A stretch of DNA of 64,000 nt, taken from Sinorhizobium sp. BG8 (GTDB taxonomy: Bacteria > Pseudomonadota > Alphaproteobacteria > Rhizobiales > Rhizobiaceae). Below are positions 56,578-64,000 of the stretch, piece by piece. Below the pieces are notes generated by a model, which did no database searches, was not told where the DNA came from, and saw nothing but the letters and a program-made list of their open reading frames with translations. How positions within the stretch are numbered: position 1 is the stretch's first letter; the number at the start of each line of letters is the position of its first letter. Location: the NCBI RefSeq assembly GCF_016864555.1, contig NZ_CP044011.1, positions 3,801,501 to 3,865,500 of the forward strand. The letters are read 5' to 3'. The translations under genes and the position numbers were made by a program.

Positions 56578-56753
56578 GGGTCCCTCGGCAAGCTCATCAT
56601 ATAGACGCGCTGCGGTTCGCTCGCCACCCATTGTCGCGCCGCCCACAGCAATTCACAGGGTGAGAACGTCGCAGGTACCGCATCTGTGAAAGACAACCCT
56701 TGATCGAAAGAGCATTCGAGTCTAACTGGGGGCCCACGCACGGTTCCCGTCCG

Positions 56754-57626
56754 ATGGACCAGACAGACATGCCGATTTCCGCCGATACCCTTATCGCAGA
56801 CGCGCGTTTCTTTCCCACAGTGCAGCAGGGCGCCCGCACACTCCTTGACATATACCGCGAAAATCCGCGGCTGACGGCGATCTTCGGAAGCCAGCAGCGA
56901 TGGCTGATGGCCCATGGCGGTTTCGGCCTTCATTGCGACCACGATCCGGCCGATCCGGCAAGCGGCCTCTATGCCAGCCGCTTCATCAGCCTCATGGTGC
57001 GCAAGAACGTGGCGAGCCGCAACACGGCGGCCGCGTTCATAAACGAAATGCTCGCCTATCGCTTCATCCGGCCCATGGACCTCAACAGGGCGTCCAAGCC
57101 GAGGCACCTGGAGCCGACAGAGACGACGAGCGAGGCCATGGCGAGCTGGATTGCCGTGCATCTTGCGCTTCTTGACGACTTCGACGGCGAAAGCCGACAT
57201 GAAGCGCTCCGACGCTCTCCCGATTTGCTCTGGCGGCTACAACCCGCGATCGCATTCGCGTTGATCGACAGCGCCATCATTCGCCATCCGGGACCGACCT
57301 TCGATCTTTTCACCTGGGCAAGCGCGGGTGGTCTTCTGATGGATCGCCTGTTCGCCTCGATCGTCGTTCCGGGGGAAGACACCGACCAGCCGGATCGTTT
57401 CTCGGCCGGCAGCCTCTCGTTCAGCGAGATCTCTGGCAGCTACATGATCTCGCGTACCCATGTGAAGCGCCTGTTTTCCGCCGCCGCCGAACTCGGGAGC
57501 GTCGGCTGGAGCGGTCCGACCGGCAACAGTGTCGTCTGGTTGTCGCGCAGCTTCCTCAATGAGTATCAGCTGTTCCAGGCCGAAAAGTACGCAATCATCG
57601 ACCGCGCCCTCGCCGCGGCGCTATAG
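56754..57626 (+). CDS. Putative winged-helix DNA-binding protein, unknown family
   Basis: 290 residues from the ATG at 56754; a TTG at 56700 and an ATG at 56769 are alternatives, none with a clear ribosome site. The N-terminal part is all-helical (TLLDIYRENPRLTAIFGSQQ, NVASRNTAAAFINEMLAYRF), with FDLFTWASAGGLLMDRLFAS in the middle. The C-terminal 80 residues look like a winged helix (SLSFSEISGSYMISRTHVKR as HTH, then VGWSGPTGNSVVWLSRSF as wing). Divergent from dnaG, convergent with the GatB/YqeY gene over a shared terminator. Function not known. Confidence 0.65.
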   Translation: MDQTDMPISADTLIADARFFPTVQQGARTLLDIYRENPRLTAIFGSQQRWLMAHGGFGLHCDHDPADPASGLYASRFISLMVRKNVASRNTAAAFINEMLAYRFIRPMDLNRASKPRHLEPTETTSEAMASWIAVHLALLDDFDGESRHEALRRSPDLLWRLQPAIAFALIDSAIIRHPGPTFDLFTWASAGGLLMDRLFASIVVPGEDTDQPDRFSAGSLSFSEISGSYMISRTHVKRLFSAAAELGSVGWSGPTGNSVVWLSRSFLNEYQLFQAEKYAIIDRALAAAL

Positions 57627-57654
57627 CGCCGTCCCTTCCCCCATCTGAAAACGC

Positions 57655-57683
57655 AAAGGCCGTGAGTTGTGCCCACGGCCTTT
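57655..57683. terminator. Bidirectional terminator between convergent genes
   Basis: Arms AAAGGCCGTG (57655-57664) and CACGGCCTTT (57674-57683) around a 9-base loop, with A and T runs at the ends of the stem. It serves the unknown regulator-like gene (plus) and the GatB/YqeY gene (minus). Confidence 0.75.
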
Positions 57684-57709
57684 GAAATGCTTCGGTCTGT
57701 CCCGGCCTG

Positions 57710-58159
57710 TTACTTCAGCAGGTCCTTCACCATGCCGGATGCCTTCGCGAAATCCATCTGGCCCGGATAGCGTTCCTTGAGCGCGTTCATGCATTTGCCC
57801 ATGTCGCGCAGTCCGTGCGCGCCGGTCTCGCGAACCACGCTGGCGCACAGTTCCCGGACCTTGTCCTCGGCGATCTGCTGGGGCAGGAACTGGTTGATGA
57901 CGGCGATTTCCTCGCGCTCCTGATCGGCAAGGTCCTGGCGTCCTGCCTCCTGGTAGATGCGGGAGGATTCCTCGCGCTGCTTCACCATCTTGGCGAGGAT
58001 CTGCATGATGTCTTCATCACCGACAGGATCCTTGCCGACTCCGCGATTGGCGATGTCACGATCCTTGATCGCTGCCTGGATCAGCCGGACGGTGGATAGC
58101 CGCCGCGTGTCCTTCGCTTTCAAAGCATCCTTCAGGGCGTTTGCGAGTTGCTCGCGCAT
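57710..58159 (-). CDS. GatB/YqeY domain protein
   Basis: 149 residues, full length for the stand-alone YqeY family: ALKAKDTRRLSTVRLIQAAI, MVKQREESSRIYQEAGRQDL, EIAVINQFLPQQI and DMGKCMNALKERYPGQMDF. Helical tail-like domain homologous to the tRNA-binding C-terminus of GatB; exact role unclear. In rhizobia it is usually adjacent to carA and dnaG, as here. Confidence 0.95.
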   Translation of the reverse strand: MREQLANALKDALKAKDTRRLSTVRLIQAAIKDRDIANRGVGKDPVGDEDIMQILAKMVKQREESSRIYQEAGRQDLADQEREEIAVINQFLPQQIAEDKVRELCASVVRETGAHGLRDMGKCMNALKERYPGQMDFAKASGMVKDLLK

Positions 58160-58481
58160 GTTTTTTCTCCGCTGGAAGCCACGCCAGGCATCAAGCGCGG
58201 CGACGGCTTCTCGTCTTGTTATTGGGCATCCTCATAGACCAGCACAGGCACCGCAATCAAACGGATTGCGTAACCTGTTGAATCTGAAGACATTATAATT
58301 CCGGACAATTCACAGGGATCGGTTGACCCGGACCCGGGCATTGTCTATTTTCCGGCACCTGCACGAAAATCGGCATGAGGTGGAACCGACGCGGCTCGCC
58401 GCGCGCCCATGCCCGCGAGATAAATGGCGCCTGGCCACGCGGCTTTCAAGCCCGTCCGCCGGCACCGGAAACGGGATAGAC
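58160..58481. other. Divergent GatB-YqeY / carA intergenic region
   Basis: Contains the carA promoter at 58323-58351 and a 5' leader of about 120 bases. No gene seen in the leader and no riboswitch fold recognised. Confidence 0.5.
58323..58351 (+). promoter_or_regulatory. Putative carA sigma-70 promoter
   Basis: TTGACC (58323-58328), a 17-base spacer and TATTTT (58346-58351). It would give a 5' untranslated leader of about 120 bases before the carA ATG. Confidence 0.6.
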
Positions 58482-59690
58482 ATGACCGCGACACCCGCAT
58501 GGACCACTGAAAAGCCGACCGCACTGCTCGTTCTTGCCGACGGCACGGTCATCGAGGGCAAGGGCATCGGAGCGACGGGGAAGGTTCAGGCGGAAGTCTG
58601 CTTCAACACCGCCCTGACCGGCTACGAGGAAATCCTCACGGACCCTTCCTACCTTGGACAGATCGTCACCTTCACCTTCCCGCATATCGGCAACATCGGC
58701 ACCAATGAGGAAGACATCGAGGACCTGACGCCGGCGGCACGCCGCGGAGCCGTCGGTGTGATCTTCAAGGCCGACATCACCGATCCGTCCAACTACCGCG
58801 CCGCGAAGGATCTCGATGGCTGGCTCAAGGCCCGCGGGATCATCGGTCTCTGCGGTATCGACACCCGGGCGCTCACGGCCTGGATCCGCGAGAATGGCGC
58901 ACCGAATGCCGTCATCGCTCACGACCCCGCCGGCGTGTTCGATCTCGACACGCTGAAGGCAGAGGCGAAGGCATGGAGCGGGCTCGAGGGGCTCGATCTC
59001 GCCAAGGTTGCCACCTCCGGCCAGTCCTCGCGCTGGTCCCAGAAGCCCTGGGTCTGGAATGAAGAATACTCCGATCTCGCGGAAGCCGACGTGAAGTATC
59101 ACGTCGTGGCTCTCGACTACGGCGTGAAGCGCAACATCCTGCGCCTGTTCGCCGGTCTTGGCTGCAAGGTCACTGTCCTGCCGGCCACCTCGACCGCTGC
59201 CGACGTGTTCGCACACGAGCCCGATGGCGTCTTCCTTTCCAACGGCCCGGGCGATCCGGCTGCGACCGGCGAATATGCCGTTCCCGTCATCCAGGACCTG
59301 ATCAAGACCGACATCCCGATTTTCGGCATCTGCCTCGGTCACCAGATGCTTGGCCTTGCCGTCGGAGCGACGACCGAAAAGATGCACCAGGGCCACCATG
59401 GTGCAAACCACCCGGTCAAGGACCACACCACCGGCAAGGTCGAAATCGTCTCGATGAACCACGGCTTCGCGGTCTCGTCGGATTCGCTTCCGGACGGTGT
59501 GGAGGAAACCCACGTATCGCTGTTCGACGGCTCCAACTGCGGCCTGCGCCTAACCGGCAAGCCGGTCTTCTCCGTACAGCACCATCCGGAGGCCTCGCCC
59601 GGCCCACAGGACAGCCACTATCTTTTCCGCCGCTTCATCAACCTCGTGCGCGCACGCAAGGGAGAAGAAGCGATCCCGGAACGCGCATAA
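58482..59690 (+). CDS. carA: Carbamoyl-phosphate synthase small subunit
   Basis: 402 residues from MTATPAWTTEKPTALLVLAD; the frame opens about 50 codons earlier but that part overlaps the promoter. N-terminal CPSase_sm domain (VCFNTALTGYEEILTDPSYL, IGNIGTNEEDIEDL) and C-terminal GATase with catalytic Cys near 283 in PIFGICLGHQMLGLAVG and His in FSVQHHPEASPGPQDS. Supplies ammonia from glutamine to CarB for arginine and pyrimidine synthesis. carB is not in the window. Confidence 0.99.
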   Translation: MTATPAWTTEKPTALLVLADGTVIEGKGIGATGKVQAEVCFNTALTGYEEILTDPSYLGQIVTFTFPHIGNIGTNEEDIEDLTPAARRGAVGVIFKADITDPSNYRAAKDLDGWLKARGIIGLCGIDTRALTAWIRENGAPNAVIAHDPAGVFDLDTLKAEAKAWSGLEGLDLAKVATSGQSSRWSQKPWVWNEEYSDLAEADVKYHVVALDYGVKRNILRLFAGLGCKVTVLPATSTAADVFAHEPDGVFLSNGPGDPAATGEYAVPVIQDLIKTDIPIFGICLGHQMLGLAVGATTEKMHQGHHGANHPVKDHTTGKVEIVSMNHGFAVSSDSLPDGVEETHVSLFDGSNCGLRLTGKPVFSVQHHPEASPGPQDSHYLFRRFINLVRARKGEEAIPERA

Positions 59691-60112
59691 CCCGCGCACG
59701 GTAACGCCTGCAAAGCACGCTCCCTGATCCACTGCCGTGTGGCATCGCCAGCGCATGTCACACGGCTGTGGTCACCCGTTCCGCAGACGTGCATCAAGAC
59801 AGTCATCTAAGGCGTGGACAGCGAACCCGAGGGATCGCTGCACGCCTTGGTCCGGGTCGACGCGTCAGGCGCCGAGCACGTGCCGCCATCGAAGGCCGAT
59901 AGTGGCGCTCCAGGACGATCATTCGCCCCGCGGCTAGACTCAGTTCCATTTGGAGCCATCCGTCCGTTTTCCGCCTCGCGCCTCTGGCGCCACCGCATCG
60001 GACAACCGCAATCATCTCCCTGATGGTCTCTTCGGCGAGTGCGAACCTTATTGACCGAGCCTCCGCTACTCCGATCCCCGACATGGGCTGGAAATTCCCT
60101 TCCCTTACCGCT
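59691..60112. other. Intergenic stretch after carA, no gene
   Basis: About 420 bases before the SoxR-type promoter. Only short frames without ribosome sites or family resemblance. No soxR gene lies here. Confidence 0.5.
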
Positions 60113-60143
60113 TGACCTCAACTTTGGTTGAGGAACTAGAGAC
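60113..60143 (+). promoter_or_regulatory. SoxR-type (MerR family) promoter with operator
   Basis: CCTCAACTTTGGTTGAGG at 60117-60134 is a perfect dyad (7-bp arms) closely matching the SoxR operator CCTCAAGTTAACTTGAGG. It overlaps TTGACC (-35, 60113-60118), and the -10 candidate TAGAGA (60138-60143) lies exactly 19 bases downstream. An overlong 19-bp spacer with the operator inside it is the hallmark of MerR/SoxR-activated promoters. The ABM-domain gene starts 29 bases after the -10. Confidence 0.75.
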
Positions 60144-60171
60144 TCATCCGCAACCTCGGGAGATTTGACGG

Positions 60172-60519
60172 ATGAGCGCAATGATCTACAGGATCGACAA
60201 GTTTGTGGTGCCGGCGGGGGCTCGAGAGGAGTTCCTAGCAAATGTCATGCGAACAGATGCCCTGCTGCGAACCCAGGAGGGCTTCATCGAGCATACGGTG
60301 CTCGAGCAAGTTGGCGGGCCGGGCGAGTTCAATATCGTGACCATGGCCCGGTGGGAAAATGCCGACGTGGTCGAACGCGCCCGCACGGCGATTGCTGCGG
60401 CCCATCGCGCTGCAGGCTTTGATCCGCAGGCCCTGTTCAAGCGTCTCGACATCCGTGCGGACATCGCCACCTACCGTGACGTCCAGGCGGCTTCACCGAA
60501 TATCACGGCCGCACGATAG
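60172..60519 (+). CDS. Antibiotic biosynthesis monooxygenase (ABM) domain protein
   Basis: 115 residues from MSAMIYRIDKFVVPAGAREE. The small ferredoxin-like ABM fold shows in FVVPAGAREEFLANVMRT, LLRTQEGFIEHTVLEQVG and FNIVTMARWENADVVERART. Dimeric ABM proteins include quinone and anthrone monooxygenases. Preceded by the SoxR-type promoter, so probably induced by redox-active compounds. An 8-bp hairpin (60505-60512 with 60519-60526) overlaps its stop codon. Confidence 0.85.
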   Translation: MSAMIYRIDKFVVPAGAREEFLANVMRTDALLRTQEGFIEHTVLEQVGGPGEFNIVTMARWENADVVERARTAIAAAHRAAGFDPQALFKRLDIRADIATYRDVQAASPNITAAR

Positions 60520-60571
60520 CGGCCGTGGCAGGCTCCATTGGAGCTTTCACTTACGAAAGCGAACGCAGCCG

Positions 60572-61990
60572 CTACGGCACGGGCGCGTGCTGCGTTTCCA
60601 GCAGAACGCGCGGAACCGCGACCTCGCGCGCCATCAGGCGGAAGAAACGCCAATTGAGCAGCACCGCGGCGGCGACGAGGCCGCTCAGGAACCCGTACCA
60701 CACTCCGATACCGCCGAGGCCGACGGGAAAGGCGAGCAGAGAGGCACAGGCAAACCCGATCGGCCAATAGGAAATCAGGGCAAGGACCATCGGAATGCGC
60801 GTATCCTTCAATCCGCGCAACAGACCGGCCGCGACCACCTGCAGCCCATCCACGAGCTGGAAGATGCCGGCGATGATCACCAGCGGCACGGCATAGGCGA
60901 GCACGGCTGCCGAGTCCTTGTCACTGCGATCGAGATAGACCCCCGCCAGCGTTTCCGGCATGACCGCAAAGAGTACGCCACCCATGGCGGCAACACCGGT
61001 CGCGAGCACGAGCGCTGCCCAGGCAGCGCGCACCAGCGCGACACGATCGCCCCGCCCGTGTGCCACGCCGACGCGCACGGTCGCTGCCTGCGCCAGACCG
61101 AAGGGAAGCATGAACGCGATCGACGAAAGCTGCAGGGCGATGCCGTGCGCCGCCAGTTCGATAGTGCCGATGATGCCCATGAGCAGCGAGGCCACGGTGA
61201 ACAGACTGACTTCCGCCAGAATGGTGAGGCTGATCGGCAGGCCGAGATGAACGACCTCCCGCAGAGCCGGCCAGTCCGCGCGCCAGAAGCGGTGGAAGAG
61301 CTGGTAGCCCCGAAGCTCGGGCCTCGCGCGGACATAGGCGACCATCAGCAAGAAACTGAGGCAGTTCACGATGAGGGAGGCCAGAGCCGCTCCCTCCATT
61401 CCAAGCGCTGGCAATCCGAAATGACCGAGAACCAGACCGTAGGCGAGGAACGCGTTCACCACGAGAACGACCAGGGTCAGGTAGAGAATGATGCCTGCCC
61501 TGCCATGCGCGCTGACCAGCCCGCGCAGCACCATGAACAGAAGTGCCGGCGCCATGCCCCAGTGTGCGATCTGCAGATAGGCATGCGCGAGCGCCGCCAC
61601 CTCCGGCTTCTGTCCGGCGAGGAGCAGGATTTTCTCGGCGACCAGGAAGATCGGGACGACGGCCAAGGAGTAGAACAACACGACCCACATGCCCATGCGA
61701 ACCGAACGGCGCACCGACACCGCGTCGCCACGTCCATGGGCCTGAGCCGCCATGGGGATCACCGCCGCGGCAAATCCCGAGCCGAAGATGAAGAGCGTGA
61801 AGAAGAACTGGCCGGCAAGCACGATCGCAGCGAGATGCGCGGCGCCGAGCCGCCCCAGGATGACCACGTCGGTAGCATGGATGCCGAGCTGGGCAAGTTG
61901 CGCACCGATCAGCGGGATTCCGAGCGCCAGCGTCGCCAGGAAATGCGATTTCCAGCTGTTGTTTTCCCGGAATACGGTTGCGTGCTGCAT
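60572..61990 (-). CDS. MATE family multidrug efflux transporter (NorM type)
   Basis: 472 residues from MQHATVFRENNSWKSHFLAT, with GGTGGAG upstream. Twelve hydrophobic segments in two homologous halves: LGIPLIGAQLAQLGIHATDV in the first and HLGLPISLTILAEVSLFTVA in the second, the paired MATE signature. Na+ or H+ driven export of cationic drugs. Convergent with the ABM gene, 52 bases apart. Confidence 0.93.
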   Translation of the reverse strand: MQHATVFRENNSWKSHFLATLALGIPLIGAQLAQLGIHATDVVILGRLGAAHLAAIVLAGQFFFTLFIFGSGFAAAVIPMAAQAHGRGDAVSVRRSVRMGMWVVLFYSLAVVPIFLVAEKILLLAGQKPEVAALAHAYLQIAHWGMAPALLFMVLRGLVSAHGRAGIILYLTLVVLVVNAFLAYGLVLGHFGLPALGMEGAALASLIVNCLSFLLMVAYVRARPELRGYQLFHRFWRADWPALREVVHLGLPISLTILAEVSLFTVASLLMGIIGTIELAAHGIALQLSSIAFMLPFGLAQAATVRVGVAHGRGDRVALVRAAWAALVLATGVAAMGGVLFAVMPETLAGVYLDRSDKDSAAVLAYAVPLVIIAGIFQLVDGLQVVAAGLLRGLKDTRIPMVLALISYWPIGFACASLLAFPVGLGGIGVWYGFLSGLVAAAVLLNWRFFRLMAREVAVPRVLLETQHAPVP

Positions 61991-62182
61991 AACTCCACCC
62001 TTTCGGGCATTTCCGACCACACATTCACCCGGGGATCAATGCAATAGAATTGATCCATCGATGAAAACTTCGGAAAAGCGGCTGAAACGGCCGCCGTTTG
62101 GCACAAGTCTCCGTGATTCCCGGCCGCATTCTCGCTTTTTAGGCTGGAGAAGCGCATTCCTCTCAGTTTTCGAACAATGCTC

Positions 62183-63433
62183 TCAACCGACCGTCACCGG
62201 AGATGCGCCTGCCGCCTGATCGCTCTGGCGCACGCGGAGAATGAACACGGCGGTGCCGGTTGCCAGGATGAGCGCGCCGAGAAGGTAGGATGCACCCGAA
62301 AAATCGACGATGGCTTCCTCTCCCGTGAAAAGACCGAACATCTGCGTGAAGATCAGGGGTCCGATGATCGTGGTGATGCTGGACAGGCTGGTCAGTGCCC
62401 CCTGGAGCTCTCCCTGCGCCGAGGGCGGCACCTTTGCCGCGGCGATCGAACGGAGCGGCGGATCGGCGAGGTTTTCCAGCGTCGTCAATACGATAACCGC
62501 ATAGACCATCCACCCCTGCCAGGCGGCGGCATAGCCGAGAAGCCCCATAACGGAGAAGGACAGGCCCAGTGCTGCCGTGCGCCATTCGCCGAGCACCGGC
62601 ACGATCCGCGGCAGGATGAACGCCATCACGAGGGCGCCACCGATCCCGAAGACCCCGAGCGACAGCCCTATCTGTCCTTCGCTCCAGCCGTAGCGGTATG
62701 CGCTTACGAACGGCCAGACGGAAGGATAGACAGAATGGGCGAGCCAGTAGCAGAAGAAGACGATGCCGATGGGAAGGATACCCGGATAGTTTCGCATCTG
62801 CTGCAGCGCGCCGAGCGGGTTGGAACGGGATAATTCGAAGCGACGGCGGTTTTCCCGCCCGAGGCTTTCCGGAAGGACCGCACAGGCGACTGCGAAATTG
62901 AGCATGGCGAGGAGCGCTGCCCCATAGAAGGGCACGCGCGGCCCGAATTCCCCGAGTATGCCGCCGATAACCGGCCCGAGCGCGAAGCCCGTACCGAAGG
63001 CGATCCCCATTAGCCCGAAATTTCTCGCTCGTGTCTCATCGGTGCTGACGTCTGCGATGTACGCAGCCGCCGTTCCGAAGCTTGCCCCGCTTATGCCCGC
63101 AAGAACGCGGCCGACGAACAGCATCCAATAGCTGGTGGCAAGCGCGCAGATGAGATTGTCGATCGCAAAGGTGAGCACGGAAGCAAGCAGCAGTGGGCGA
63201 CGGCCGAAGCGATCGCTGAGATTGCCGATCAATGGCGCGAAGAGAAACTGCATCGCGGCGTAGACAAGGAGCAGCCAGCCGCCTTCCACTGCCGTCGCGC
63301 TGACGTCCTCTCCGGTCAGTTCGTGGAGATAGGTGGGCAGGACCGGCATGATGATCGCAATGCCGATCACGTCGAGGAACATGATCATGAAGACGACGAC
63401 AAGTCCACGATGGGCGTTTTTTCGACTGATCAT
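62183..63433 (-). CDS. MFS efflux transporter of the TetA/TCR group
   Basis: 416 residues, 12 membrane segments. N-terminal LVVVFMIMFLDVIGIAIIMP and motif A GNLSDRFGRRPLLLASVLTF are typical of tetracycline/H+ antiporters of the TCR1 group; motif C-like GIAFGTGFALGPVIGGILGE follows. The true drug is unknown; chromosomal rhizobial members often do not give tetracycline resistance. A truncated LysR regulator lies 149 bases upstream in the same direction. Confidence 0.9.
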   Translation of the reverse strand: MISRKNAHRGLVVVFMIMFLDVIGIAIIMPVLPTYLHELTGEDVSATAVEGGWLLLVYAAMQFLFAPLIGNLSDRFGRRPLLLASVLTFAIDNLICALATSYWMLFVGRVLAGISGASFGTAAAYIADVSTDETRARNFGLMGIAFGTGFALGPVIGGILGEFGPRVPFYGAALLAMLNFAVACAVLPESLGRENRRRFELSRSNPLGALQQMRNYPGILPIGIVFFCYWLAHSVYPSVWPFVSAYRYGWSEGQIGLSLGVFGIGGALVMAFILPRIVPVLGEWRTAALGLSFSVMGLLGYAAAWQGWMVYAVIVLTTLENLADPPLRSIAAAKVPPSAQGELQGALTSLSSITTIIGPLIFTQMFGLFTGEEAIVDFSGASYLLGALILATGTAVFILRVRQSDQAAGASPVTVG

Positions 63434-63582
63434 CGGGCACCCGCAAATGGTTCAGGCGCCCGCACCCGGCGCAGAATACGTCAGTGGACGCTTGTATTTC
63501 ATAGCGAACAGAGAAACAATACGTGAACATCGCAAAGTTTTTGATGCAGGAATGCAGAAAATTGATGCTCGCCGCGAGAAGG

Positions 63583-64000
63583 TCACTGCCCGGCCCGCGC
63601 ACGGCCAGTCGACATCCGGCGCTCTTCCTTAAGGAAATCGACAAAGGCCCTGAGGGGCGGCGGCACATGCCTTCGGCCCGCATAGTAGAGGAACGGCCCG
63701 GAAAACTCCGTGTTCCACCCGTCGAGCAGCGGAACGAGAGCGCCCGATGTCAACGCCGGCAACAGGGGTTCCTCGAACGTGCAGATGACCCCGAGGCCGG
63801 CGACCGCCGCCTCGACCTCCATGTCGAGTGAATTGGCGACCAGCGGGCCCGTCGGCGCGAGTGTCACGGTCTCACCGTCGCGTTCGAATTCCCAGGCAAG
63901 CGCGGATCCACTGTTGAAGCGATGGCGTATACAGTCGTGATGGAGGAGTTCATTCGGATGTAGCGGCGTTCCCCTAGCGGCGAGGTAGGCCGGCGAGGCA
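63583..64000 (-). CDS. LysR family transcriptional regulator, C-terminal part only
   Basis: The frame enters from the right edge. The last about 138 residues are the substrate-binding domain of LysR proteins: ASPAYLAARGTPLHPNELLH, NSLDMEVEAAVAGLGVICTF and LVPLLDGWNTEFSGPFLYYA with PPPLRAFVDFLKEERR at the end. The DNA-binding part is outside the window. Possible regulator of the MFS gene downstream. Confidence 0.9.
   Translation of the reverse strand, partial: ASPAYLAARGTPLHPNELLHHDCIRHRFNSGSALAWEFERDGETVTLAPTGPLVANSLDMEVEAAVAGLGVICTFEEPLLPALTSGALVPLLDGWNTEFSGPFLYYAGRRHVPPPLRAFVDFLKEERRMSTGRARAGQ

Noticed and set aside
54718-56604. About 628-codon plus-strand frame over dnaG
   Set aside because: Shadow of dnaG; no ribosome site or family motif.
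59803-60084. Minus-strand frame of 93 codons after carA
   Set aside because: No ribosome site or family resemblance; lies in the region before the SoxR-type promoter.

Overview
The window looks like chromosome of a Rhizobiaceae-type alphaproteobacterium (Sinorhizobium/Ensifer, Shinella or Agrobacterium relatives). This rests on the high G+C, the large acidic-insert RpoD of 685 residues, the dnaG / GatB-YqeY / carA neighbourhood, several TPR-carrying class III nucleotide cyclases, and families common in rhizobia (DUF930, DUF427, DUF1254). Genus is not certain. No insertion sequence, phage gene, integrase or CRISPR array was seen.

Region 1 (1-19.1 kb) is an accessory catabolic island for hydroxy-acids, made of two regulatory modules. 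Module 1 runs on the minus strand from 5805: an isopropylmalate/tartrate-type dehydrogenase, a tripartite tricarboxylate transporter (tctC-tctB-tctA), an Ldh-type NAD(P)-dependent oxidoreductase and a hydroxypyruvate-isomerase-like protein cut by the window edge. A divergent GntR/FCD regulator (6041-6931) faces it. Module 2 has a seven-gene minus-strand series (substrate-binding protein, fused permease, ATPase, Asp/Glu-racemase-like protein, OtnK kinase, OtnC decarboxylase, RraA-like aldolase), a second dehydrogenase paralog, a second GntR/FCD regulator and a divergent aconitase-family hydratase. Both regulators carry a second winged-helix-like segment between the GntR domain and FCD. A 27-bp operator-like element with fixed geometry (TTGG-rich half, 9-bp gap, AAAT-rich half) occurs twice upstream of module 1 and once upstream of each module 2 transcription unit. 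The OtnI/OtnK/OtnC logic (oxidise, isomerise, phosphorylate, decarboxylate) is known for four-carbon acid sugars. The aconitase-like and dehydrogenase pair suggests an additional or different substrate that I cannot name.

Region 2 (19.2-41.3 kb) starts with a tRNA with CAU anticodon (probably tRNA-Ile2), whose 3' end faces the island. It continues with mostly single-gene units: a frameshifted SIMPL-domain protein, small enzymes and domains (SnoaL, YjbQ, DUF1428, GYD, ATC hydrolase, YHS, ankyrin), three class III nucleotide cyclases of two architectures, envelope proteins, a lipoprotein transglycosylase, an Lrp regulator and a TonB-like DUF930 protein.

Region 3 (41.5-59.7 kb) holds housekeeping genes rpoD, recQ, dnaG, a GatB/YqeY protein and carA. 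Between them lie a threonine degradation pair (tdh, kbl), a polysaccharide lyase, a MocR regulator divergent from a PNPOx-like protein, an outer membrane protein and a threonine-dehydratase-family enzyme.

Region 4 (59.7-64 kb) carries an antibiotic-biosynthesis-monooxygenase-domain gene behind a near-consensus SoxR-type promoter, a MATE exporter, a TetA-type MFS exporter and a truncated LysR regulator. This is a stress and efflux neighbourhood.
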